64,000 nucleotides of DNA. Source: Paramecium tetraurelia. Its lineage: Eukaryota > Ciliophora > Oligohymenophorea > Peniculida > Parameciidae. Location of the stretch: the NCBI RefSeq assembly GCF_000165425.1, contig NW_001799066.1, positions 310,001-374,000 on the forward strand. The letters run 5' to 3'. Under the pieces are notes generated by a model. The model worked only from the letters and a program-made list of their open reading frames with translations. It did no database searches and was not told the DNA's origin. The translations under genes were made by a program, and so were the position numbers. Shown piece by piece: positions 12,588 to 26,914 of the stretch. Every line of letters starts with the position of its first letter. Positions within the stretch are counted from its first letter, which is position 1.

Positions 12588-15500
12588 ATGTGTTTTTTTA
12601 TAAAGGCATTTTTATTTTTATTACCCTTTTTAAACCAAGCCCAAAGATTTAAACTGTAAGGATCGAAGCCGTTATATATGAATTGCATAGACATTAATGA
12701 AAGTTTTAAGAATTTATTATGTTGTAGGTGATAATGGCTTTGTGGGAAACTAGTACTTTTATGATTAGCTCTCATAATCTGGAAGTTTGGTAAATCTTGA
12801 CAAAATTACATTTACCTTATGGATAAATGTATATTAAAAATACAAACTGAATGGAAAGTAAATTTTGTTTGCTTTTGTCGATGGTAACACAAATAACCCT
12901 GTAAAGTATTAACTCATATTAGTATCTTAATTTAATATTATATTACACAATTTCATCAGGATAGTATACTATGACCTTATCAAATGAAAGATTTTCTCCA
13001 GAGATAGTTTTATTACCATTATCACAGTATACAATTTATATATTCCAGGTAAAATGATCTTTATATTGGCAGTTGGTGTCATATAGTATTATCTATAGAT
13101 TAGAGCACAAGTAATACTTTTATTAATTTGAAATTTTTTTCTACATATGATAATTCACTGAATTAGATTCAAGACGTTCTAGTGAATTAAAAGTAATTAA
13201 TTTTTTTTTTATAATTAGATTAAAATATAAATTTGGAGTGCATTCTAGAATAACTAATGAGTAATTATTTAAATCCTCTACTGATTACAAAGCATGTGTA
13301 AATATTGCTAATTTTTATTATATCAACGGATGGACAACAATGGATTCAGAAACTTATATGGACTATGATTTAGAATTGAAGTTCTTTCTCAAACCTTATA
13401 GGGCCAAAGGCTTTAATGTTAACGACTAATTTATGAATGTAGCTTTGAGATAATATTCCAACCCTGTATTTCTGGGTAGTCCTATAGGATTATACTTGTA
13501 TAAGAACACACAGATAGTGTATACTTTTATGGAAGATCTAGGTTCCTTAACAATGATGTTTTGGATTAAGCCAATGAATATCGTATCGCTTTTTTAGTTT
13601 ATTTCTTTGACTGATGATGCATTATAGTAGACAAGCATAGGATTTGGAGTAAGTTCTGACTATTACTTATAATTTCATTAAAATTATGGTAAGTCCCCGT
13701 TAGGTAAATTAGAAGAAAGCACTTGGGCTCATGTGACAGTTGGTGTTTTGGAGCTAAGTTATAATTCTGATTTTATTCCTACAAGCTCAGTTAAGCTATT
13801 AAGAGTTTTTATTAATAAATCTTAGGTTGAATATAAAAAGATCTATTCCGTGATAGCATACAAAAGATTAATATTGGGACCAATATTTACTGATGATTAT
13901 GGAGATGAATGCATCGATATTTAAGACATCAAAATTTATAAAGGCTATGGTATCTAAAAATCTCAAGGGGATTGCAGATTATTTGTTAGTGCATATTGTG
14001 CATTCTGTAGACCTGATACTCATTATTGCAAAGAGTAGGATCCAACTGATGATGATAATATTTATACTTGTGCAGCTGGCTATAAAGAAACTCCAAATGG
14101 CTGTTCTCCTATAACAATTTAAAATTGTCTTAGACAATCTGGACCACAATGTGCAATTTGTGCAGATAATTATAACTTATCTTCCGGAAGTTGCACTTAG
14201 ATAAATCCCTTAGTGTCACCATATGAATGCGATGATCCTAATGCAATATTTTGCAGAAGAACAATTTATAGGGATAATTCAAAGTCTACTTTCGAATAGA
14301 GTAAACTTTGTAAACTAGATTATGGATAACAGTCTAATTAATTTTACTGTGAAAATAAATACTCAAATAACTGCGTCTAGGCTCAATTCTAATAAAAATG
14401 TTATAAATGCAATAATAATTACTACTTAACCGAATAAAATACATGTTAAGTAACTTGTACACAACTTAACAAATTTTAGTCTAACGGAGTTTGTTTAAAA
14501 AAGTGTCCATTTAAATATTATTATACGTTTAATTGTTATAGTACATCATCACTACCTTAATATTATTGTAGCTCTTAGAAGTGCGATCAATAGAAAGAAC
14601 TAGATCTTGACTATTATTGTCTAAATTATTTTTATTCAAATGGTAAGTATAAATATTGTACACTACGTGGTTAAACCTAAGAAAACGAAAAATGGATTGA
14701 TTGCCATTCTGACTGCAAATATTGTTTTGGTTGGTAATAAAATTAATGTTTGGGTTGTTATTCAAACAAATTTTTTAGTCCGTATGACACAAAATGCGTA
14801 GATGATTGCAATGATCTAAAATATTTTAAATATAATAATAGAGATAAAATGGTTTGTGAATTAGAATGTCCTTCAGATTATTTCACATAGGATTTAGAAT
14901 GCGTGAGGAGTTGTAAAATTGGTTATGCTCTTTATAATAAAAAAATATGTTAACCAGATACTCAAATTACAGATAATTTCGTATCCATCTTGATGTTCAA
15001 ATCTGTATTTGTTGATTGTCCTCAAGTTTGCTAAACATGCACAAGTTAAACAATTTGTACTAGTTGTCTAAATAATTATATTTTAACTTAGAATAGTTGT
15101 CCTGTAACATGCTATCCAAAATATCTCTACATTGATGAAGATGACGTGAGTCATTGCTTAACCAGCTGTGACCCAACTGATTTAGTATATGATAATTCTA
15201 ATATTGACGGGTATAAAATTAGACAATGCTTCAAACTTAAATGTGGTTTTATCTAACTTGGTAGGACATAATAAACTTATTTACATTAAACGAAACCTCT
15301 TACTTGTGTGTATCCATGTGATCCTGATCATTATCCTAATCAAAACAATTATTCATGCGTTAAATGTGACCCTATTTGTCTCAATTGTTAAAACTCAGCT
15401 ACTTTTTGTACTAAATGCTAACCAGGGACCTATCTTTAAGATAATAGTTGTTTCACTTCCTGCAAATCTAAATTTAAGAATTATTACAATAATCAATGCG

Positions 15501-18500
15501 AAGGCACATGCTCTTCCGGATATGCAGTTATTGACAAAGCTCTAGACATTTAAGCCTGTGTCCAATAATGTGGGATGATGTTTTCTATGTTCCTCTATAC
15601 ACTCAATACTCAATGCTATCAGGCTCCTCCTGTCATTGGAGCATATTGCGTAGGTTACTAGTGTTACAATTGTTATTATAAATGTAAGACTTGTACTGGT
15701 CCCAATTATTATTCGTGTTCATCTTGTTATGATAAGACATTTCTCTTAGATAATAAGTGTGGGACAAATTGTGATGATAAGTATTATGATTTGTTAAATT
15801 GGAAATGCGTCGATGTTTGTCCAAGCAATGTATACACTACCTCTGGCTATTAATATGTTAATGGAAATTTGACTTTTGTCACATCCTGTTCCTCCACATG
15901 CTTATATGATTAGTTTTAATTTTAGGGTAAATGTACTGATATCTAACCAGAGGGAACTTACTATACCCAGAAGTCTAATTATAAATTATGTGATAAATGC
16001 ACAGCAGTATGTTTAACATGTTTTGATTCCTATTCAACTACTTGTACGGAATGTAATGTAGGATCTTATTTATATGATACTACTTGCTCCTCTGAATGTC
16101 CTGATGATGCACCATATAAAGATACTCTTTAAAATTTGTGTGTTGTTACTTGCACCAGTTATTAAGAAAATGGATATTGCGTTGCTGGCTGTTCGGATAA
16201 TTATTACACATATGATGCTCAGAAATAATGTTACGAGTTAGGTTGTCCAGAAGGAACATTTAATCTGGCTAATACACTTGAGTGCTATGCTTGTGCTCTT
16301 GGATGCGCTACTTGTACAGATGGATCCTCAAGTTCTTGTATCACTTGTATAGAAGGATATTTTCTGCTAGGCACATCAACATGTACAAATGTCTGTAATG
16401 TGAGTCCTGACCTTATTTAAGATTGGATTAATGGAAAATGTGCTAAATAGTGTCCAGCTGGAACTTACTTGTAAACTTTGGCAAGTGGGTAACTAGCATG
16501 TAAAGACACTTGTCCTGTTCTTTATTATTCAAATATTTGTGTTGCAGCATGTCCTGCTCAAACTTATGCTGATGGCATTATTTGCACTCCATGTGCTGGG
16601 CCTTGCTCTGTTTGTTTTGGCGAATTAGTAAACCAATGCACAAAGTGTGATTCTGGATATTACTTGGCTGATACTAGTTGTGTTGATGTATGTCCAAATT
16701 CAAAACCTTATGCAAATTTAGCTGATTAAACTTGTGTCTCGACTTGCCCAGATTACTTGTATTTAGCCAAAAAAATCTGCTTTAGTCCTTGTCCAGGTTT
16801 CTTAGCTATTTATCAATTAAATGGTAAAAAAGAATGCGTTGATTAATGCTATTCAAAATCCTATTTATCTTCTGGAAATTGCTTACAATGCAATGCCATT
16901 TGTAAAGAATGTTATGGACCGATCAATGGAAACTGTTTATAATGTGAAGCACCTAACTATTTATATTAATAAAAATGTTCACCTTCTTGCCCATCGTAAT
17001 TATACACTGACTTGATAGATAGAGTTTGCAGAGAATCTTGTCCATCCAACACTGTTATCTAAGGATAGAAATGTTAAGCTTAATGTGATGCAACTTATTT
17101 ACTGTATGGTTAATTTTGTGTCGCAACCTGTCCAGCATTTACCTACAAATCAAATACAAAATGTTTACTATGCAACCCACTATGCAGGTCTTGTAGTGGA
17201 CCTTTAATCACCACTTGTTCTTCTTGCATAGAAAACTATTTATTAGATGGCACTACTTGCACATAAACTTGCCCAATCCTATATGATTATGAGGCTTAAA
17301 AATGCGTAAGCACTTGTAATACAAAGTTTGAATTAACTGATTTGAAAAGTTGTGTGACAACTTGTCCAACAGGATATATTAAATGTAATAAAAAATGTTT
17401 GAAAACTGCACCTGATGGATATTATTCAGATGGAATAAGTTGCCTGTAATGCAATAGTAAATGTACTAAGTGCACATCCCAAAATGTATGCTAAGCATGC
17501 AGTAAAAACAACTTTCTATCTTTGTAGACCTGTGGATTTTTGTGTACTAACAAATATCTTTATATGGATTCAACAACAGGAACTTGTGTTACAAAATGTC
17601 CACCTCAACTTTACCATTAAGAATCGTATGATAGAAGGACTTGTGTTGAGGATTGTCTCTTAGGCTATAAACTTAATGATTAATGTGTTAGTTCTTGCCC
17701 AAAAGGAATGTATACTAAGGATAATTTCTGTACAAATTGCCCTTAGACATGCGAAGAATGTACCTCAGCAACAAATTGCACTGTATGTATCAAAGATCAT
17801 TTTTTGGAAAACGGACTTTGCTATATAAGTTGTTTGGTTGGCAAAACAGATTATAAAAATAATTCATGTGTCTCATAATGTGATCCATCATTATTTGAAT
17901 ATCAAAACTAATGTTTAGTAAGTTGTCCTACAGATCCAGTATTTTATTATCATTCAAATATATGTATGGATGCATGTCCAGAGAGTACATACTAGAATAA
18001 ATAAGAATGTCTGGATTGTGATGTGTCATGTTTGTCATGTATTGGCCCATCGAACAACGATTGTCTAGTTTGTAAAGACACCTATTACTTACATGACTAA
18101 TAATGTATTCTCACTTGTCCTAATTTATATAATGAGGTAGATAAAACATGTGTTCTTTCTTGCCCTCCAAATCTTCTTTTGGATGGAAATAAGTGTGTTT
18201 TGATTTGTAGTTAGTACATGTACGACAATACTTGTTTGTCGAGCTGTCCTATAGGAGCATATGATGCAAATTACATTTGTTTCGATTGTTCTGAGAATTG
18301 CCTTGAATGCAACTCTTTTGGCTGCACTAAATGCGGCAACGGAACATTTTTAAATGATGGAAGTTGTAGTAGTTTTTGCCCATACTTTTACAATATTATC
18401 AATTATCAATGTGAGTAATAGTGCCCAGAAGGAACATATCTTTATATTGATCAATGCTATGCAACTTGTCCAGCCAATACATATACATATCTGTAAACAT

Positions 18501-21500
18501 GTCTTTTAGAATGTCCTTTGAAAACTATTTTACTAAATTCTGTTTGCTACTAATGTCCAGAGAGATGTTCAGTTTGTAAAAGTTAATATGAATGTGGGAC
18601 TTGCGATGCTCCTTATTACTAATTTAAAGGAGAATGTGTTGTGGCTTGTCCAACAGTACTTCCCTATTAGAATAAAATTTATTATGTATGCTAATCGGAA
18701 TGTTCTCCTGATACATATGAAAAAGGATATGACTGCGTTAGAGAATGTGATTTAATCATCTATTAGAATAAATGTTTGACAAATTGTCCTTATGGATATT
18801 ATGGTAATGCAATATGTAAGCCTTGCAAATTGGAGTGCAAGGCTTGCAATGACTTTAATATATGCACAGAATGTTCAGACAACTTTTACCTTGAGTATAA
18901 CTAATGCGAGACATAATGTACAAAAATCAAAGATTTGAAATAAAAGAAGTGCGTCGATTCATGTTCTCAATTTTTGTATCAAAATGTGTGCTATGAAACT
19001 TGTCCCATAAATACATATTAATATACAAATACTTGTCTTCAAAAGTGCTTAGAGGGATATTTTGGTTCTGCAGACTTCAAATGTGAAAAATGCCCTTCTT
19101 AATGCATCACTTGCTCAACTTTTAATTAATGTAACAGTTGCAAAATTGGATATTACTTATATCAGAAATAGTGTTTAGATTCATGTCCTGACAAATTATT
19201 TTCAAATCCATTAACCAGTTAGTGCACACAATCATGTCCAGATAAAACATTTATCTTTACAAATTCATGCTTGTATGAATGTCCAAGTGATTATTTCAAT
19301 GACACTGAAAGTTATAAATGCGTTACATCATGTGGCAAGCAATAATATCTTAATAAAAACAGTTGTTATCCCTGCTCTTTTGAATGCGATTAATGCACAG
19401 CCTATGGAAATAAAAATTGTGTAGCATGTGCAACTAATTTCGTTTTAACTGAAGAGGGACATTGTTTTGGAAAATGCAAAGCTGGTTATTATTAAACAAC
19501 AAATTCTTGTGAGTAATGCTTACATAAATGTCTAACTTGTTAGAATGGCACTGAATGTTTATAATGCAGAGGAAATAATAGAAATCAACTCGATTGTTCA
19601 TGTCCAAAAGGATATTATGATGATCCATTTTATGATAATTGTTAAAAATGTCCATGTGAAGAATGTATTTCTGAATCAGAGTGTCTAGTATGCAAAAATA
19701 ATCTTTAAGTTCCCAACTGTTCTTGTAATAGGAGACTTAACGACGATTGGTGTATTACTTGTCAAATTGCATCTGTCAATATATACTATTCAGATGATCT
19801 AAATTAAATCATCGTTTATTTTGGATATTTGATATCAGTTAATTTAATTAACCCTTTCTAACCCTCAAGTTGTTCATTTTGGTTTAATGATTCTGAAATA
19901 TTCGGAGAGGATGCTTAATGCTATTTGTCATGGGACAGATATGCAGTTCACATCATATTAGAACCATACGCTTCTGTCAATGTTGGAGATCAATTAAGCT
20001 TCTAACAATCCTTTTATCGAGATGTAAATCAAGGCCTTTGTGATGGATAATTCATTGAAACATTTATTGATAGCACTGTGAAGGGACCTTCAGCATTAAC
20101 TAAACCTTATGTGCATTTTGATGTACCATCTGTCGTAAGTACTTGTAAGACTATTGAAATTAAACAAATATTATATGATGGAACAGGAAAGAAGATTCAA
20201 GAAGTGTTATCTTGGACTCTTAAAGAAATGGATAATGACAACTATTATTTGTAAATGGATGCATTCTTAGCAGATCAAAAAAATGAGTTCACCATTCCTA
20301 TCGGTGCCTTAGCCACTAATGTTACTTATACCATTACAGCCAAATATATTAATTTCCTCAAAAGAGTGAATTTCACAACCTTTACATTCACTACACTACC
20401 AGACTTAGTCCCTTATGTCTTTCTATAATATAATCCTTTGATGGCTAGGGTTTATGTTTTCGATTGTAAAGTCACATATTCTGATATGAAAAATGAATTT
20501 AATTTGGCCATTCAAGTTTCTGATTCCGATAATAAAACTTACATTTCCATACAGTAAGCCATTAACCCCATTTATGATGTCCCATTAAATGAATCCCTTT
20601 TACCTAAAGAAACCCCATTACTTTTTATGGCATCAACAGGAAGTTCTGTCATTCATGAAAAGATTTATCTAAAATCCAAAAAGATTGAAATTTAATTCCT
20701 TTAAAAGAATCGATTTATTGGATTAGATAATTAAATTAATGCAAGAGCCTTCGATCGAAATATCTAAGATGAAGTTTTAAGTACATTAAAAATTGAATAT
20801 CAATGGTAATGTAATAATTTATTCAATTTATAACCTTGTAAGACAGAAGAAAATAAAATTATGGAATTTCCATCCAGAAGAATTGCTGATATTTTTGCAG
20901 ATAGTTAAAATACTACTTTCGTCTTCTTTGTTAAAGCATCCAAAGGCAATAGGTGGACAGTAAAAGAATAGTTGATAGTTGTCACAGATTTTGAAATCGA
21001 GGAAGAGTTCGTTTTAAATTAAGAAGTCCCTCAAAACTCTGTCAATCTTAATGATGAAATAACTGTCTTAATTAGAAATAATTAAAAATATGCTTTCATT
21101 ATTCAAGAATTCAAAATTTTGGCTTCAATCAAAACTAAAGGCCAAACATTAAAATTTAGACTCTCAGGATTAACAGCTAATTACAATAGTCCTGTGTACA
21201 TCTATCTAGTCCCAGGCATTGAATCTATATCTTTTAAGCTAAACGTGCCTCCTTCAGAAGTTTACTTCAATGTAGATCCACTTATAGGTGAATCTTTAGA
21301 TTACTTTAATTATTCAATCCAAAACTTACAACCTGGAAATACTTTCAGTATTTATTACTATTTTGACAAACTTCTTCTCTAAGATGACGTAAATCTGTAA
21401 TCCATAAATCATGGTTTCCCTTTGGTGATTAGTTCACAGGAATTAACAGGTTCCTTCTAACTTCCAAATGGAATTATTGATAATGCAATATCCGTTATTT

Positions 21501-23531
21501 GTTAGATTGAATCAGCAAAGGGATCAAAGTCCTATTTAGTAAAGGAAATTCAAGTCAAAAGAAATAATTATCAGATAAATAAATTGTATGAATCCTTAAA
21601 TAATCAAACTAATTTTTCAAATTTACAAAGTATTCACACTATGACTAAACTAATGGAAATCGAATAATAATAAGTCTGCTTGAAACAGTGCTCAGGTGTT
21701 GGTACATGCGTTGACAATAAATGTAAATGTCCTCCAGAATATTACTTTGATGATTGCAGTGGAACCAGAGAAGAATACGATAATTTTAGCAGCCTTATTT
21801 CAAATGCTTTGCAACAATTAATTAAAAATCCAATAACAAATGATGATGAGTTTAGATTGTTCAGCTAATCTCTATTGTACTTATCCACTCTAAAAGATTT
21901 AAATAGTTCAATTACTAATTCAGATTGCTAATAAATATTGGAATAATACATTTAAAATCTTAATACAAGATTAGAAAAAATCAACCAATACTCAATTAAT
22001 CTTTAATATCAGTCAACTGCTTATCTGAATTACTCCCAAATTGATATAAGATCTTTGGAAAATTAGAATGATTTAGGAACAGCTTTAAAGAGCACGGTAT
22101 TTATGTGGGCTAAAACCTTATTTACTGAAGATTCTGCTGTCTATTAATTGCAGAGTCGCTTAAGAAGCTTTTTATCAGCTATAATAGAATTATCTCTATT
22201 CGGTATTGAACCTAATGAATCTATCGATTACTCTTTTGATACTGCCTTTCTAAAAATGTAGAGAATTAATAATATATCCAACATCACAAAAGGAAGACTA
22301 TTAGTTGAATCCACTGAAGTTAATTCCAGCAACTCAGAATATTACGATGTTGTTTAAGCCATATATATTCGTAATTACTTTGCTTTTGATGGTTACTATC
22401 CATATCCCTTATAATTATATCCACTTTACGATTACTAAATACGTCAAGAAAATAGAAAATAAAATATTTAATTAAGCTCATATATCTCATACAAATTTAA
22501 AGTGCTTAATGATACTACAAATCTGGTTTGTTTAATGAGAAATTCTTTGTCATATGAATGGTCAAATGAAAATTGCACACTTGACTAATAAAATACATCC
22601 TATTTTTGTAATTGTACAAATCTTGCTCCAACAACCATTTGTAATGATTATGACTACCTTTTTTAAAATTCTCCTAAGTTCTAATTGAAAATTCCAAACC
22701 TTTTATATATTATTTACTTTGCATAATTATTGATATTAGGAATATTTTTCTTTAAGTCTAGGAAGTCTTAGTATGAAAAATCTGTAGATAATAATAAGTT
22801 TGGTTAAGTTCTAAAATTGGCAAAGCATAATAAAATAGGAGTTTTCGGAAATAAGATTGTTCCAATTGATGATGAAAAACAAGTTGTTTAGGATGAGTCA
22901 AAATAAAACTAAAATTAATAATAACCTACAGATAAAGATAAATTTAGTTTTAATAATTTTTGGGTACTTAATATATTTATTATAGAAATATCATTTTTTA
23001 ACTTCAATGATATATAAAAAAATCTTTTACTTTAGCTCATTTCAACGTTCTGTTTTGATTTTATTGAGATGGAATCAAGCCATTATTGTTGGAGAAGTCT
23101 TAACTTTTTATGGATTCAATTATGATGTTGCTATGTGGATTATCTTGTCATCAATCATTTTTAGCAGAATTTTTGAATACATTTTCAAAGTAATCAATTT
23201 TTAATATTTTAGACTTAAGTCAAATACTTTTTTTATATGAAATAAATAATAGTACTTATTCTAACTAAGTTATTCCTATTCTTAATAATGTTAGGCACAT
23301 TTTTATTTGGAATATATGTCTATTTGATAATTTATAATTAAACAAACTTGGTATTTAATCCTAATTAATCATTAGATTATTTCATATACTTTTGCCATCA
23401 TAATTGATTTCCTATTTTTGGACATAATCTTATTTAGTGCCAATAAATTTTTTGGATAAGAAAAGAAAAAATTAATTAGGAAAAAACTTAAAGAATTTTA
23501 ATTTATAGCTAAAGCATAGAACGTCAATTGA
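12588..23531 (+). CDS. Giant Cys-rich multi-pass surface receptor, copy B (intact, about 3,592 aa)
   Basis: Starts at ATG 12,588 with a signal peptide (MCFFIKAFLFLLPFLNQAQ). Two LamG/concanavalin-like stretches (residues about 30-150 and 270-400) precede furin-like Cys-rich repeats (about 425-2,360). A REJ-like beta-rich region follows (2,360-3,000), then one EGF motif (CSGVGTCVDNKCKCPP, about 3,000), a GPS-like motif (CNCTNLAPTTIC, about 3,310) and about five membrane helices from about 3,340 to a short Lys-rich tail. Seven introns were placed: 12,703-12,727, 12,901-12,922, 13,027-13,048 (ends CAG), 13,193-13,218, 22,964-22,985, 23,190-23,212 and 23,351-23,375. The spliced length is exactly 3,593 codons, so the model holds without frame breaks. 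The order resembles polycystin-1/adhesion receptors, with no PLAT domain or ion-channel signature recognised. Role inferred: ciliary or cell-surface sensing or adhesion. Confidence 0.85.
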
Positions 23532-24576
23532 TTCTGATATTATTTTTAAATAATATCTAAGATATATAAACTTTTTAATCTTTGATTATTCTTGAAATTT
23601 GTAGTTATTTATAAAAGTCATCTTCTCTTAGTAAAATAATTAATTAAAACAAAATATCAATCAAAATTATTAAACAAAGATATGGAATGAAATTTTAGAA
23701 AAGGCATACTTGTTTTTGAAATTAGTTCTTAATGAAAATTAATTATGTTATCTCAATACTTGAAGGCTTTAAGCAAACATTAAACTACTATTTATTAAAA
23801 TATTAATAAATAAAAAGTTTTTTCTTAACTTATAAAATGATTCAATTGCTCAGCCTTTGATTTTTAAATAGACTCTTACTTAACAAGTTGAAATTCTTAT
23901 TTTTATAAAGCCTAATGCTTTTAAAATATTTTCTTTTTATTCCCATAGATAAGATAAAATTTTTATTAAATATATAGACATTAAATACATATTTCTCCAA
24001 AAAAGTGAAGAAATAAATCTTTTAGTAAGCTAAGAATAGAATAAGTATTACATAAACCTAAAAATCTTATACACTAGTCAATATTTAAAAGTAATTGGTT
24101 TACAATCTTAGTACTTATTTATTTTTAATATTGGTATTTTTCATTATAAATTTTTCTGAATTTTCAAATCCAATTGCTGAAAAATTAGTTTTTGACACTA
24201 TAAACTTATGTACAATTAATATCATGATCAAAATTTTGAATTTTTTCACTCTTCTAGTCTTTAATCTGATATGCTTACGATAATTCTATTATAATTGAAA
24301 ATAAAATGCTTAACTCCATCAGATTATAAATACAGAATTAAATTTATTTATAGGCATTTTTTTATTAAGTTTAATTAATACTCTATCATTTAATTATAGG
24401 CTTATTCATTTTTAAATAATTATTAAAAACATAATGAATATCATCAGAATTACTAACTGCCAATACATAATAGCTCTTAGAAGGCATGATATTGTTTATA
24501 AATCCCAATTACTTTGGATAATTTTATAGTAGAATACATGATAAATTCAATAATAAATTATTAAAATTAAATTGTT
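23532..24576. other. Intergenic region after copy B
   Basis: About 1 kb of very AT-rich DNA. A short hydrophobic frame at about 24,090-24,300 (VYNLSTYLFLILVFF) has overlapping alternatives in another frame, no clear start and no recognisable family, so no gene is called here. Confidence 0.5.
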
Positions 24577-24994
24577 ATGGATGAACTTTATCAATCAGAA
24601 ATTAGACAGAGATATTATTCTTCTATGACATATTAGGAATATTTAGATACTCATGATTAACCACCTCCTACACCTAAAATAAAGTATTAATTATACTTTG
24701 ATTAGGGCTAAATAATCGCAGTAAATAGTTGAACCTCTAACCCTTGAACCACATAAGGGACCTAAAATTTAGTAGCAAAAATTAGCGATATATACACCAG
24801 ATGAAGTCATACTGGAAGAATCAGAAAATGATGAAAAGCAACGATCAAATTAAAATCAAAGAGTCCCATGTTAAAAAGCTTTAATTGAACATGTAAAAAT
24901 AATTATATAATTATAGGATATAAGAATGCGTAGCTAAAGCGAAAATTTAAACTTTTCTGTATTTAGATTCCTTTAATAAAAGAAAAAAGCATGA
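24577..24994 (+). CDS. Small hypothetical protein, 123 aa
   Basis: ATG at 24,577 (MDELYQSEIRQRYYSSMTYQ), two introns (24,684-24,705, 22 nt; 24,893-24,916, 24 nt) and TGA 24,992-24,994 give exactly 124 codons. The protein is polar, with a Pro-rich patch (HDQPPPTPK), a Gln-rich middle and an acidic segment (PDEVILEESENDEKQ). It has no signal peptide, membrane span or known domain and looks largely disordered. It stands alone between copy B and the PDI gene. Function unknown. Confidence 0.65.
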
Positions 24995-25537
24995 TTAATT
25001 ATAATTTTTTATATGTTTCACTTCCAAAGATAATTTATATGAAAATCACTTTGTTTTAATGGTTAACTCATTCTAATAAATTAGAATTAACACTTCTAAA
25101 CGTGAAATGAATTTAATCTATAAAAAGAAGTTGTAATTATAATCTTGATACAAATTGAATTCTTTTATAGATATTAAAAATATTTAAATTATTTGGACCA
25201 AATTTCTTAACAAGCTGATGATGTTCATTTATTTCATCAATAAAATTTAGACTTAATTATTAAGTAGTCAATTTCCTTTTGAATAAATTTAATCCTTTTA
25301 ACCCTTAAAAAATATTGAATTCAAATTTATAAATTTACATTTACTTAATTGTGTATAGAATTTAGACATAATGTCAAACAATATTTTCATTTGATTTTTC
25401 CAATTAACTCTAACAGAAACTTAAGAAAATCAATTCATTTATTTTTAATTATATAAAATTTGTAAAATTAATAATAAGAAAATTTAAATTCGATTCAAAA
25501 ACTAAGAATATACTAATAGCAATAGATATTTTACACA
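24995..25537. other. Intergenic, nothing seen
   Basis: About 540 bp of AT-rich DNA between the small plus-strand gene and the 3' end of the minus-strand PDI-like gene. No open frame with protein-like composition was found on either strand. Confidence 0.5.
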
Positions 25538-26903
25538 TCATAAATCATCAGAAACTTATTTTTTTCCCTATTTGTCTATAAATTCACTAAGGGCCTCTAA
25601 TGTTAATGGTCCATCAAATGTAACAACCTATCTTGTTTAAGCATTGTACCATCTAACCATAGGAACTTCCTTAATAAATTAATCTTTCACCTTAAATAAT
25701 AATTTTTAATATACTTCGTTTTCACTTGCATCAAACATACCAAATGCTTTTTATCCTCTATATTTTTTAAATAATTGCTCAAATTTAGGAGTAAATTCTT
25801 GACAGACTTTGCACCAACTGGAATAAAAATAAATGAAAATATTGTCGTGCTTTGGTAGATCATCACCAACAACGGTCAAGATTTATTTTTCCCAATTCTC
25901 GTTTTTAACAGTTGGTTAACTTTTGTAGTATGGTTCTAATTTATTATTTAGAAAATTATTCACAAATTTTCTAAGATCACCTAAATCGGCAAATTGTGTT
26001 CTATATTTCTTTTAAGAATGGTTTTAATCATAAATAACTGCCAAAGGACGTTAAATACCTTTAATTCCTAAATAATTTAATAGTCTATCTGTCACCTGAT
26101 CCAACTTAACCAATATAGTATTAATCCTAGAATTATTGTTATTATTACTCTTTTTAATGTATTTTGGCCAAATCTCTATAATCTTTTTCATCAAAAATAA
26201 ATAATATTGGCTTTTTAGGTTAATAAAAAGCTGTTTCAATAGCATCTTATGTAAATTCTTAATAGTATTTCTCTTCATGATCCTCAACAAATTTAAATAC
26301 TTTTTCATAAGTTATTTCACCATCATAATCATATCGATTTATACCCTTCTCTGTAAACATCACAAGGGTGGTTTCTTCCCCAACATTTAGTATTGATCGA
26401 GCATTTGGTAAAGTAGTATAAGTGAAATGGATGTGATGCTTTAGAGTTTTGAGCCATTTCAATTCCTACTTGAATTTTTCGTTGAAAACTAAAACGCTAA
26501 TATTATGAGCCTCATGGATCCATCTAATCGTTGGTTCTGAATCAGAATCAGATATATAAGATAATGCTCTTAGATCTGCCCATTCTTCTAATTACTTCGC
26601 TGACCATTCCCCTGAATGTTCGGTGTAAAGACCTTTTACATATAATCTAAGCACAGGGTATCTATTAAGTTCGTAATTCTTAATTCTAGCTACTGGAATA
26701 CCAATACTTCCAGGAGTACCAACATTAATCAATTAAGAAGCTTTTTCTAATTCTTCATCCAATCTCTAGCAATGATTACAATCATCTCGCGTGAAAAAGA
26801 TCATAGTGTAGTTTTAATTTTGGACCCATTTCTCTAAATTTGTAATGTTAGTCATTTTGCAAGAAGCTAGAACAACTAAAAGAATAAAATACACGTAATG
26901 CAT
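25538..26903 (-). CDS. Protein disulfide isomerase-like protein, 447 aa
   Basis: Minus-strand ATG at 26,903 gives a signal peptide (MHYVYFILLVVLASC). A first thioredoxin-like unit follows with DDCNHC as a CxxC pair near residue 40, then redox-inactive thioredoxin-like folds (HIHFTYTTLPNARS). A C-terminal thioredoxin unit has the classic IFIYFYSSWCKVCQEFTPKF site (WCxxC) and the cis-Pro segment KEVPMVRWY. One 22-nt intron (26,127-26,148) joins KE to INTILVKLD; 448 codons in all. It ends SDDL, which resembles a degenerate KDEL-type ER retention signal. PDI-family enzymes form and shuffle disulfides in the ER, fitting the very Cys-rich surface proteins encoded on both sides. Its start codon is only 11 bp from that of the TMEM208-like gene. 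Confidence 0.88.
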
Positions 26904-26914
26904 TAATTTTATTA
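26904..26914. promoter_or_regulatory. 11-bp divergent gap between PDI and TMEM208 start codons
   Basis: Only 11 bases separate the two ATGs. Any bidirectional promoter and both 5' UTRs must therefore overlap the coding sequence of the neighbours. Using the next in-frame PDI Met would lose the signal peptide, and the TMEM208-like frame has no other early Met, so the spacing seems real. Confidence 0.55.
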
